7,106 bases of DNA from Candidatus Colimorpha onthohippi (GTDB lineage: Bacteria; Bacteroidota; Bacteroidia; Bacteroidales; P3), in contig JAGHVA010000191.1 in NCBI GenBank assembly GCA_018064565.1, forward strand, positions 1 through 7,106, given 5' to 3'. The notes under the pieces are model-generated. The model ran no database searches. It was not told where the DNA came from and saw only the letters and a list, made by a program, of their open reading frames with translations. Shown piece after piece: positions 1 through 6,400 of this stretch. The position numbers and the translations under genes are program-made. Position 1 is the first letter of the stretch; every line of letters begins with the position of its first letter.

Positions 1-289
1 CTTCTTCGGCATTCTTGCCGAAGCTCTCTTACCCCGCTTCTGCACTTCTTCGGCATTCTTGCCGGAGCTCTCTTACCCCGCTTCTGCACTTCTTCGGCAT
101 TCTTGCCGAAACTCGCTTACCCCGCTTCTGCACTTCTTCGGCATTCTTGCCGAAACTCTCTTACTCCACTTCTGCACTTCTTCGGCATTCTTGACGAAGC
201 GCTCTTACCCCGCTTCTGCACTTCTTCGGCATTCTTGCCGAAACTCTCTTTCCCCGCTTCTGCACTTCTTCGGCATTCTTGACGAAGCT
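1..289. repeat. Tandem array of a 44-bp hairpin-bearing unit (6 full copies plus a partial 7th)
   Basis: Copies begin at 1, 45, 89, 133, 177 and 221; a partial copy at 265 stops matching after about 289. Every copy opens with the same 16 nt, CTTCTTCGGCATTCTT, and each full copy ends with CTTCTGCA. The middle varies slightly. Each unit contains an inverted repeat: left arm CTTCGGC, loop ATTCTT, right arm GCCGAAG in copy 1. The right arm is GCCGGAG in copy 2, GCCGAAA in copies 3, 4 and 6, and GACGAAG in copies 5 and 7, so the stem is 6-7 bp or carries one mismatch. There are no unique spacers, so this is not CRISPR. The period is not a multiple of three. The array starts at the window edge and may be longer. 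It lies beyond the 3' end of the minus-strand hydrolase gene. Function is unknown; it could be a genome-wide intergenic repeat family, a 3'-end RNA structure or a protein-binding array. Confidence 0.95.
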
Positions 290-292
290 AAT

Positions 293-332
293 CCCCTCCT
301 ATATTGTTCAGTTATAGGCTATGAAATAGGGG
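293..332. other. Two-part inverted repeat in the spacer between the repeat array and the hydrolase gene
   Basis: CCTATA (298-303) pairs with TATAGG (313-318) across a 9-nt loop. Directly outside it, CCCCT (293-297) pairs with AGGGG (328-332), leaving a 9-nt bulge on one side. On the minus strand this lies about 47 nt past the hydrolase stop codon, so it could be a 3' RNA structure or a weak terminator. No U-run follows on that strand, which argues against a standard intrinsic terminator. A 9-nt direct repeat, AGGCTATGA, occurs at 316-324 and 366-374. I see nothing else in 290-378. Confidence 0.35.
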
Positions 333-378
333 TTGTCGTATAGTATCACTAACAGTAAGTTTCAAAGGCTATGACTGC

Positions 379-1149
379 TTATCGTACGTCTGCTTCGAGG
401 CCATCCCATGCCAAGCGCACATGGTCAGGAAGCATTGGCTGGACATCGGCACTCAGCCCCATATCGTGACTGATATGCGTCAAGAACGCTTGGCGCGGCC
501 CAACCTGACTGATAATCTGCAATGCCTCAGGCAGCGAGAAATGCGAAAAATGCCGTTCTTTGCGCAATGCGTTAAGAACCAACGTATCACAACCTTTCAC
601 TTTATCTAACTCGGTAGGCTCTATATGGTTGGCATCGGTGATATATACCAAATTGCCTATGCGATAGCCCAGCACGGGAAGTGTCTTGTGCATGGCTTTG
701 ATAGGCACTATCGTATGTCCAGCTGCTTCAAACATATCATTGCCTGTGAGGTAGTTCAGATAGGCCTCTGGCAGTCCTTCATACTCATGTGGCTCAAATA
801 TATAGTGATAATCGTGACGAATCATATCAAGAGCCTCCTGGTTGCCATACAGTTGCATCGGAGACCGCTGGATGTAATTGAAGGCGCGGATGTCGTCAAG
901 TCCCCCCACATGATCGCGGTGTGAATGGGTAATCAAGATGGCATCTAAATGCGACACATCGTGCCGCAGCATCTGAGTTCGGAAATCTGGACCGATGTCT
1001 ATCAGTATGTTCTTGCCATCGTTAGTCTGGATTAAGGCTGAAGTACGCATTCTGCGGTCGTGAGAATCGACCGATTTGCATGCCTTACAACCACATGCTA
1101 TAACGGGCACTCCCATCGAAGTGCCCGTTCCTAAAAATATGATACGCAT
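379..1149 (-). CDS. PhnP-like metallo-beta-lactamase-fold metal-dependent hydrolase
   Basis: The 256-residue protein has a complete metallo-beta-lactamase fold signature: THSHRDH at 74-80 (H75, H77, D79, H80), then H154, D172 and H225 as likely remaining metal ligands. H200/H203, in a His-rich stretch before LPEAL, are candidate catalytic residues. Near the N-terminus, C19, C21 and C24 form a C-x-C-x2-C cluster like the structural zinc site of E. coli PhnP, which is completed by a C-terminal His (here H225 or H228). Known PhnP is a phosphodiesterase acting on cyclic phosphoribosyl phosphate. No phosphonate gene is near, so the substrate here is open and I give no symbol. There is no signal peptide, so it is probably cytoplasmic. 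The ATG start follows an A/T-only run with no Shine-Dalgarno sequence. The gene lies 54 nt after the response regulator stop and may share its transcript. The family call is firm; the substrate is not. Confidence 0.88.
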   Translation of the reverse strand: MRIIFLGTGTSMGVPVIACGCKACKSVDSHDRRMRTSALIQTNDGKNILIDIGPDFRTQMLRHDVSHLDAILITHSHRDHVGGLDDIRAFNYIQRSPMQLYGNQEALDMIRHDYHYIFEPHEYEGLPEAYLNYLTGNDMFEAAGHTIVPIKAMHKTLPVLGYRIGNLVYITDANHIEPTELDKVKGCDTLVLNALRKERHFSHFSLPEALQIISQVGPRQAFLTHISHDMGLSADVQPMLPDHVRLAWDGLEADVR

Positions 1150-1203
1150 AAAAAAAATAAATCGATTTCTATGACCACTCCCGACGTAGCCTCCCCTATC
1201 ATG

Positions 1204-1899
1204 CTACTCAATCACCTGTGTCAATTTGAAGCCTACGCCATGAACATTGACCAAATGGATGGAAGGATCTTCTTTTAGGTACTTACGCAAACGCGCTATA
1301 TATACATCCATGCTGCGCGCAGTAAAAAAACTGTCATCTTTCCAGATTTTCTGTAATGCGCTGTTGCGCTCCACCACCTGGTTAAAATTGATAGCAAAAA
1401 GCCTAAGCAGATCACACTCGCGGGTGGTCAGCGACCGCGAGGAGCCGTTAATGCTGATAGTACGACGCACATAGTCGAACGTAAACTTACCGAATACAAA
1501 CACGTTTTTATCTGGGTTGTCCTCGTCAAACGACCTACGGATAGTTGCGTTGATACGTGCCAATAACTCCGCCATGCTGAACGGCTTAGTAATATAATCA
1601 TCGCCTCCCACCTCGAAGCCTTTCAGCACGTCTTCTTCCAAGGTCTTGGCTGTAAGAAATATGATGGGAATGCGCTTGTCGAGTGCACGAATTTCCTGTG
1701 CCACTGCAAAACCATCTTTCACTGGCATCATGACGTCCAGAATACACGCATCAACGGAATTGTTTGCGTAACAATCCAATGCTTCCTGACCATCGGTTGC
1801 CAACAACACAGTATAACCTTTTTGAGTCAAATACGCTTTGAGTATCATACCCATATTGGTATCGTCCTCTGCTATCAATAATCGGATTCCTAAATTCAT
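1204..1899 (-). CDS. rprY: OmpR/PhoB-family response regulator, RprY-like
   Basis: This is a two-domain transcription regulator of 231 residues, the usual family length. The receiver domain (about 5-122) has the acidic pair D12/D13 (E11 precedes), the phosphoacceptor D55 in ILDVMMP, T83 in FLTAKT, the switch aromatic Y102 and the conserved K105 in DYITKPF. A short linker (123-134) leads to a winged-helix DNA-binding domain (about 135-228). Its recognition helix lies around 195-208 (RSMDVYIARLRKYL) and its wing ends in HGVGFKL. The wording of the receiver, especially IIFLTAKTLxEDxLxGF and DDYITKPFSM, matches Bacteroides RprY, which as I recall pairs with the sensor kinase RprX. No histidine kinase gene is present in this window. 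The start at 1899 is needed because the receiver's first strand begins at residue 5. The final TAG is followed after 54 nt by the hydrolase gene. The domain call is firm; RprY orthology is likely but unproven. Confidence 0.9.
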   Translation of the reverse strand: MNLGIRLLIAEDDTNMGMILKAYLTQKGYTVLLATDGQEALDCYANNSVDACILDVMMPVKDGFAVAQEIRALDKRIPIIFLTAKTLEEDVLKGFEVGGDDYITKPFSMAELLARINATIRRSFDEDNPDKNVFVFGKFTFDYVRRTISINGSSRSLTTRECDLLRLFAINFNQVVERNSALQKIWKDDSFFTARSMDVYIARLRKYLKEDPSIHLVNVHGVGFKLTQVIE

Positions 1900-1903
1900 A
1901 TCA

Positions 1904-1934
1904 AAAATCTAATCTGTTAAAATAACAATACAAG
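1904..1934 (-). promoter_or_regulatory. Candidate Bacteroidota-type promoter for the response regulator
   Basis: Read on the minus strand, CTTG (1934-1931) and TAGATTTT (1911-1904) are separated by exactly 19 nt. This matches 3 of 4 bases of the -33 element TTTG and 7 of 8 of the -7 element TAnnTTTG. Only four bases lie between the -7 match and the ATG at 1899, so transcription would begin at or next to the start codon. The region is very A/T-rich, so a chance match is possible. Confidence 0.35.
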
Positions 1935-1967
1935 CCTGATATTATTGTATTTTACTCTATTTTTTCT

Positions 1968-1992
1968 AAAAAAATATCGGTAGATAACTACC
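1968..1992 (-). terminator. Intrinsic terminator-like hairpin after radA
   Basis: On the minus strand, GGTAG (1992-1988) and CTACC (1983-1979) form a 5-bp stem with a TTAT loop. This is followed by GATA and then seven U residues (1974-1968). The stem begins 10 nt after the radA stop codon. The position and U-run fit rho-independent termination, but the stem is short. It would separate the lepB-radA transcript from the regulator gene. Confidence 0.5.
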
Positions 1993-2002
1993 CCATCGTC
2001 CG

Positions 2003-3385
2003 TTAGTGGTTGGAGAATAATGCCCGAAAAGCCTCCTCTATCACACTGATTTCCACTATCTCGATATCAAAACGAGATTTATCCAATCCACGAGCATTAT
2101 ATTTTGATATGAAAATCTTATCAAATCCTAACCGGTTAGCCTCAGCTATGCGTTGTTCTACACGGCTTACTGGACGCACTTCACCCGAGAGCCCCAATTC
2201 GGCAGCCAGGCAGACACGTGGTGATATAGGTATATCTACATTGCTGGACAATATAGAGCATGCCACAGCCAAGTCGATGGCTGGGTCATTAACACGCAGT
2301 CCACCTGCGATATTAAGGAATACATCCTTAGCACCTAATTTGAACCCACATCGCTTTTCGAGTACCGCAAGCAACATAGAGAGTCGGCGAATCTCAAAGC
2401 CATTGGAGTTACGCTGCGGAGTGCCATATACTGCACTACTCACCAACGACTGCACCTCGATAAACATTGGACGGGCACCTTCTAATGTTGCTGCTATGGC
2501 GGCACCACTCAGCGTCTCATCACGCTGACCCAACAAAAATTCTGACGGGTTAGGCACCTCACGCAATCCGTTGCCAACCATTTCAAATATACCCAACTCA
2601 GCAGTGGATCCAAACCGATTTTTATGTGCCCTTAAAATCCGGTATCCGTAGTTTCTGTCGCCTTCAAACTGAAGCACTGCATCTACGATATGCTCCATTA
2701 TCTTGGGTCCCGCCAATGTCCCGTCTTTGGTGATATGACCTATCAGCAGCACAGGTACACCGGTACTCTTGGCATATCGCTGAAATTCGGCGGTACACTC
2801 TCGTATTTGAGAGATACTGCCAGCCGACGAGTCGATAGTCTCCGTACAGATGGTTTGAATGGAGTCAACCACCAATATCTCTGGTTTTACCGCCTCTACA
2901 TGTTCAAATATACGTTGTGTAACCGTCTCACTAACCACATAACAGCTGTCGCCACCATGTGCTATGCGGTCGGCACGCATCTTGATTTGCTGTTCGCTCT
3001 CCTCTCCACTCACATAAAGCAAGCGTTTGTCGGTTATAGCCAGGGCTGTTTGCAGCAACAACGTGCTTTTGCCAATACCAGGCTCTCCTCCTATCAGCAG
3101 GAGGCTACCTGGCACAATGCCTCCGCCCAACACCCTATCGAACTCAGCGCAATGTGTAGTGATGCGATAAGTCTCATTATACGCCACCTGATGTATCAAT
3201 TTGGGGGTAGAGACTGGTATGCCCGCTGCGCGAGCAGATGCCATCGAAGAAGCATGCCCTCTGTCAGCCTGCACCACTTCCTCATCAAAGGTGTTCCACT
3301 TGCCACACTCTGGGCATTTGCCTAACCACGAGCTACTCTGATAACCACATTCTCGACAAAAATAATATGTTTTGGGTTTTGCCAC
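2003..3385 (-). CDS. radA: DNA repair ATPase/helicase RadA (Sms)
   Basis: RadA is a RecA-related ATPase that promotes branch migration and processing of recombination intermediates at damaged forks. The 460-residue protein shows all expected parts. An N-terminal zinc finger uses C10, C13, C24 and C27. The RecA-like core has Walker A GEPGIGKST at 100-108 and a Walker B strand ILVVD ending at D174. The RadA-specific motif KNRFGS is at 255-260. A C-terminal Lon-protease-like domain (about 281-460) has the GGLRVNDPAIDLA stretch (361-373) typical of RadA in place of a Lon catalytic Ser-Lys site. The start codon is GTG at 3385: the reading frame is closed by TAA nine bases upstream, and MAKPKTYYFCxxCG is the normal family N-terminus. 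There is no Shine-Dalgarno sequence. It follows the lepB stop by 24 nt and is probably cotranscribed with it. Length and motifs indicate an intact gene. Confidence 0.97.
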   Translation of the reverse strand: MAKPKTYYFCRECGYQSSSWLGKCPECGKWNTFDEEVVQADRGHASSMASARAAGIPVSTPKLIHQVAYNETYRITTHCAEFDRVLGGGIVPGSLLLIGGEPGIGKSTLLLQTALAITDKRLLYVSGEESEQQIKMRADRIAHGGDSCYVVSETVTQRIFEHVEAVKPEILVVDSIQTICTETIDSSAGSISQIRECTAEFQRYAKSTGVPVLLIGHITKDGTLAGPKIMEHIVDAVLQFEGDRNYGYRILRAHKNRFGSTAELGIFEMVGNGLREVPNPSEFLLGQRDETLSGAAIAATLEGARPMFIEVQSLVSSAVYGTPQRNSNGFEIRRLSMLLAVLEKRCGFKLGAKDVFLNIAGGLRVNDPAIDLAVACSILSSNVDIPISPRVCLAAELGLSGEVRPVSRVEQRIAEANRLGFDKIFISKYNARGLDKSRFDIEIVEISVIEEAFRALFSNH

Positions 3386-3409
3386 AGTCAGTTATATTTT
3401 ATGCAGACA

Positions 3410-4966
3410 TCAAAGTGCGCTTGCAGATCTCATAAAACGGTTCCAGCGAACACACTTGTGATCCTTATCAAAACTCCACAACACGGTTTTAGCCTTACCC
3501 ATGATATGGTCTTCAGGCACAAATCCCCAATAACGGCTATCCGCACTATTGTGGCGGTTGTCGCCCATCATCCAATAATAGTTCTGCTTGACCTTATACT
3601 GAGTAGTTTCCTGCCCATTGATATATATCTTGCCGTTGCTGACCGAGAGCGTATTGTTTTCGTACACACTTATCAAGCGCGCATAAATCGAGATATTTTG
3701 TGGTGTGAGTGCAAGTGTTTCACCAGCAGCAGGTATATGCACTGGTCCGTAGTTGTCAATACTCCACCGATGCAAGGTGTCGTGAGGGAAGAGATCGCGC
3801 GATGAGTCGCCAGCCGGAAATATCACTGGTTCTATAGCTGCCACATCATAGCGTTGCCGCAGGCTCTCTGCCACATCCCGGCGTAGCGGTAGCAGCAAAT
3901 ATGAGGTTCCGAGATAACGTTGCTCCATAAACGCATTCTGCATATCTTCCTGACTAACTCCCATACCGTCAAGCACCTGAGCGGGGTTTGCCATGCCTGG
4001 CTTGAAATTCACCGCATAGGTAAACTGCAAACCTTCGGGATCTCGAATCGGCTTTCCATTGATAAACACCTGCTGCTCTCGCAACTGTATAGTCTCGCCT
4101 GGTAGTCCGATGCAGCGTTTGATAAAATTCTCACGCTTGTCGATAGGACGCACTCTAATTTTCCCTATCTCGATGCGGTTGCCGAAATCATCATACACAC
4201 GGTCGTTTTCCACAGCATCAAGACCATATTGACGCACCAAGTCGTGATAACTCCTATTGCTGAATTGTGCACTGCACATGGTATCGCCGTCAGGATAGTT
4301 GAACACCACAGCATCGTAACGCTCCACACTGCCAAAACCAGGAAACCTATGGTATGGCAGTTCTATCCATTTAAGATACGACTCCACCTGTCCGTTGGTG
4401 AGCGGCAACACATTGTGAACCAACGGCAACGAAAGCGGAGTCATCATAACACGAGGACCATACGACAGCTTACTCACCATCAGTCGGTCGCCAACCAGCA
4501 ACGAACCCTCCATCGACGATGACGGTATATGATACAATTCGAATACCTTGCCACGTATGATGACGGCTGCCACCAACGCAAACACGATAGCATCGAGCCA
4601 GTCGCGTACAGCTCCCACCTTGTGGGGTGGCTCGGATGTAGGGTCAACATACTGCAACTTGCTTAAGCCTAAAACAGGCAGATATACCCACGGTAAGATA
4701 ACTGCCGCAGTCTGCTCCCAAAAACCATAACGATGAAATGTCTTGGCAGTTTCGACCACCAGCAGCAAGAATGTAAAAATATTGATAGCTGGTATCAAAA
4801 AATAGATATACCAGCGCCAACTCTTACCGCACACCTTAATCCAAACCACAATATTATAAATGGGTATCAATGACTTCCAAGGTGCGACACCTGCCTTCTT
4901 AAACACGAACCATAGGCCAAACACACAGCCTACAAAATAAAGAACTAATAAAACGTTGTAAAGCAC
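3410..4966 (-). CDS. lepB: Signal peptidase I (leader peptidase) with extra N-terminal membrane domain
   Basis: This inner-membrane serine protease releases exported proteins by cutting their signal peptides. The catalytic Ser-Lys pair is visible: S151 in IPSSSMEGS (box B) and K283 in FIKRCIGLPGE (box D). Box C is RYDAVVFNYPDGD at 217-229, and box E is GDNRHNSADSRYWGF at 468-482. At 518 residues it is much longer than E. coli LepB (about 324). The N-terminal 120 residues hold hydrophobic stretches near 4-22, 52-72 and 85-101, a layout I associate with the DUF5684-type domain found ahead of Bacteroidota signal peptidases. A further membrane anchor at about 123-138 precedes the catalytic domain. 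A long segment of about 170 residues separates boxes D and E. The start is GTG at 4966: an in-frame TAA lies 12 nt upstream and no early ATG exists. radA follows after 24 nt. The enzyme call is firm; the N-terminal domain name is from memory. Confidence 0.95.
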   Translation of the reverse strand: MLYNVLLVLYFVGCVFGLWFVFKKAGVAPWKSLIPIYNIVVWIKVCGKSWRWYIYFLIPAINIFTFLLLVVETAKTFHRYGFWEQTAAVILPWVYLPVLGLSKLQYVDPTSEPPHKVGAVRDWLDAIVFALVAAVIIRGKVFELYHIPSSSMEGSLLVGDRLMVSKLSYGPRVMMTPLSLPLVHNVLPLTNGQVESYLKWIELPYHRFPGFGSVERYDAVVFNYPDGDTMCSAQFSNRSYHDLVRQYGLDAVENDRVYDDFGNRIEIGKIRVRPIDKRENFIKRCIGLPGETIQLREQQVFINGKPIRDPEGLQFTYAVNFKPGMANPAQVLDGMGVSQEDMQNAFMEQRYLGTSYLLLPLRRDVAESLRQRYDVAAIEPVIFPAGDSSRDLFPHDTLHRWSIDNYGPVHIPAAGETLALTPQNISIYARLISVYENNTLSVSNGKIYINGQETTQYKVKQNYYWMMGDNRHNSADSRYWGFVPEDHIMGKAKTVLWSFDKDHKCVRWNRFMRSASAL

Positions 4967-4998
4967 TTTTGAATATATTTAAGATGTTGTAACAAAAA

Positions 4999-5027
4999 AA
5001 CAAATATTTTCGACAAGCTGACCCAAA
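4999..5027 (-). promoter_or_regulatory. Weak candidate promoter for lepB-radA
   Basis: On the minus strand, TTTG (5027-5024) is followed after 17 nt by TATTTGTT (5006-4999), a partial match to TAnnTTTG. The spacing is about two bases shorter than the usual 19-20. The expected transcript start lies roughly 25-30 nt before the lepB GTG. The 183-bp gap after the glycosyltransferase makes a promoter here plausible, but the match is imperfect in A/T-rich DNA. Confidence 0.25.
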
Positions 5028-5033
5028 AGGGAA

Positions 5034-5048
5034 AGAGAATAATTCTCT
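5034..5048. promoter_or_regulatory. Perfect 15-bp dyad upstream of lepB, possible operator
   Basis: AGAGAAT (5034-5040), one central base, then ATTCTCT (5042-5048) form a perfect 7-1-7 inverted repeat. It lies 6 bp upstream of the candidate -33 element of lepB and about 68 bp before the GTG. The single-base centre suits a dimeric protein site better than a strong RNA hairpin. No known operator is recognised, and an A/T-rich palindrome of this size can occur by chance. Confidence 0.3.
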
Positions 5049-5115
5049 ATGCCATAACGAGAAAACCGATTAAAGAAAATTCAACAAATAACGATGTAAT
5101 GCAATAAGACGGTAT

Positions 5116-5142
5116 AAAAAAACAGAAACTAAGTTTATTAGT
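5116..5142 (-). terminator. Weak terminator-like hairpin after the glycosyltransferase gene
   Basis: On the minus strand, ACTAA (5142-5138) pairs with TTAGT (5132-5128) around a 5-nt loop. TTCTG and a run of seven U residues (5122-5116) follow. It starts 8 nt past the glycosyltransferase stop. The stem has only one G-C pair, so termination would be inefficient; the placement and U-run are the main support. Confidence 0.3.
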
Positions 5143-5149
5143 AACGAAA

Positions 5150-6259
5150 TCACTGCCGCATTATTTTATCAACAGCATTCAGCAGCACATTTTTGTCCAC
5201 ATTCCAATCCAAGTCTGCCGCTGCAGTACACATACGCTGCTGGCGTTGAGTGATGGGAATACCGTTCCACCAAGCAATGGTTTGTTGGATTTTGAGAGCC
5301 AACTGCTCGCCCCGTTCTTCAGTTACAAGCTGACCTATGCCATATTGGGTTACAACCTTGCTGATTTCAGGGAAATTAGTAGCCAATACAGGAATACCTG
5401 CAGCCACAAAATCACCTATGCGGTTTGGAAACGCATAATAATAATTCAGACCACGATTTTCGAGCAGACAGGTACCCAGCAAAGCGTGAGGCGTTATCAA
5501 ACGTAAGTCATCTGGCACCAAACGTCCCAAAAAATGAATCCTATCCGAATATATTTGCGAAGCTGCCATATTGCGCATAGTGTCATACTCATCGCCCACT
5601 CCAGCTATCACCAAATGGTACTGTGGCAAATACCGCATAGCCTCAATAAGCCAATCCACACCACGCCCCACATTCACTGCACCTTGATATATAATAAATG
5701 GATTCTTGAATTGAAATGGCCATTCCGACTGATTTACACACTGTTTTATAATCGGAACATTGCGCACTACCCCCATCTCTACACCCATTTTTTGGCGATA
5801 AATATCAGATATGCTTTGGCACACCGTTACCGCACCATCCACTCTGGGTATCAACAATTTTTCAATAGCCTGCCAAATCCGTTTCACACGTTTCCTACCT
5901 ACCAGTTCTGGCACCTCTGGAAACAATTCATGCGCATCGAAAAAAATCTTTTTTCGGCGCAAACGAGCTGCGCAAAAGGCACCAAGAAGCGTGTCTGTAT
6001 CGTTAGCATACACCATATCCCACGCCGAAAACAGGAGCTTGAAAAACAGCCTGACATTGTACTCAGCATAAAACAATGCCGACCTACGAAACAGCAGACG
6101 CATCCTGCAAGTCTCATAAGGGCGTTGAATAGGGGTTTTATCCAGTAACATGCGGCCTACCAACAACACAGCATAACCCTCCTCAAAAAGGGTCTGGCAA
6201 GTTCGGGACACCCGCTGATCGGAAACCAAGTCGTTGGTTACAGCCACCACTATTCGCAT
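5150..6259 (-). CDS. GT4-type (GT-B fold) glycosyltransferase
   Basis: The protein has 369 residues and no membrane segment or signal peptide, so it likely works on the cytoplasmic face of the inner membrane. It would transfer a sugar from a nucleotide donor onto an envelope or capsule glycan. The N-terminal Rossmann-like half (about 1-175) has the acceptor-side features VTNDLVSDQRV (7-17) and FDAHELFPE (107-115). The C-terminal donor-binding half begins at about 186 with FIIYQGAVNVGRGVDWLIEA. It continues with VIAGVGDEYD (217-226), IHFLGRLVPDDL (241-252) and ENRGLNYYYAFPNRIGDF (267-284), then AAGIPVLATNFPEI (286-299). The usual E-x7-E pair of GT4 enzymes is only half present: E267 is there, but Tyr stands at 275. 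Donor and acceptor cannot be told from sequence. It is the first minus-strand gene, divergent from priA, and has no other glycan gene beside it in this window. The ATG start at 6259 gives the expected MRIVV strand. Confidence 0.88.
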   Translation of the reverse strand: MRIVVAVTNDLVSDQRVSRTCQTLFEEGYAVLLVGRMLLDKTPIQRPYETCRMRLLFRRSALFYAEYNVRLFFKLLFSAWDMVYANDTDTLLGAFCAARLRRKKIFFDAHELFPEVPELVGRKRVKRIWQAIEKLLIPRVDGAVTVCQSISDIYRQKMGVEMGVVRNVPIIKQCVNQSEWPFQFKNPFIIYQGAVNVGRGVDWLIEAMRYLPQYHLVIAGVGDEYDTMRNMAASQIYSDRIHFLGRLVPDDLRLITPHALLGTCLLENRGLNYYYAFPNRIGDFVAAGIPVLATNFPEISKVVTQYGIGQLVTEERGEQLALKIQQTIAWWNGIPITQRQQRMCTAAADLDWNVDKNVLLNAVDKIMRQ

Positions 6260-6400
6260 ACAACAGCCTAAATTACATCAGATTCAAATGATATACCTCA
6301 CAATTCTCCGCACTATGTTATAGTCATAAAACAAGATGCAAAAATACGATTATTAACTCATACATCGTTAATATATATTAGAAATTGAAAAAATAACCCA
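6260..6400. promoter_or_regulatory. Divergent intergenic region between the glycosyltransferase gene and priA
   Basis: This 141-bp A/T-rich gap separates two start codons that face away from each other, so it should carry promoters in both directions. TATATTAG at 6374-6381 on the plus strand resembles the -7 element TAnnTTTG but has no matching -33 element. TAATTTAG upstream of the glycosyltransferase on the minus strand is similarly partial. I could not place either promoter with confidence. Confidence 0.4.

Noticed and set aside
1..289. CRISPR array
   Set aside because: The whole 44-bp unit is repeated nearly identically; there are no unique spacers and no cas genes in the window.
59..343. 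Open plus-strand frame of 94 codons across the repeat array
   Set aside because: It starts with TTG and is open only because the repeat unit has few plus-strand stop codons. The 44-bp period shifts frame at every copy, so the translation is not a consistent repeat protein, and there is no leader.
1159..1168. Palindrome AAATCGATTT between the regulator and hydrolase genes
   Set aside because: It is ten bases long, has no room for an RNA loop, and sits in A/T-rich DNA where such palindromes are common. No promoter elements align with it.
2690..3325. Plus-strand frame of 211 codons opposite radA
   Set aside because: It lies entirely antisense to radA, whose motifs are complete, and the translation resembles no family and has no gene-like start region.
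5534..6148. Plus-strand frame of 204 codons opposite the glycosyltransferase gene
   Set aside because: It is antisense to a well-supported gene. Its Tyr/His/Ile-rich translation is what the complement of that gene produces, with no recognisable domain.
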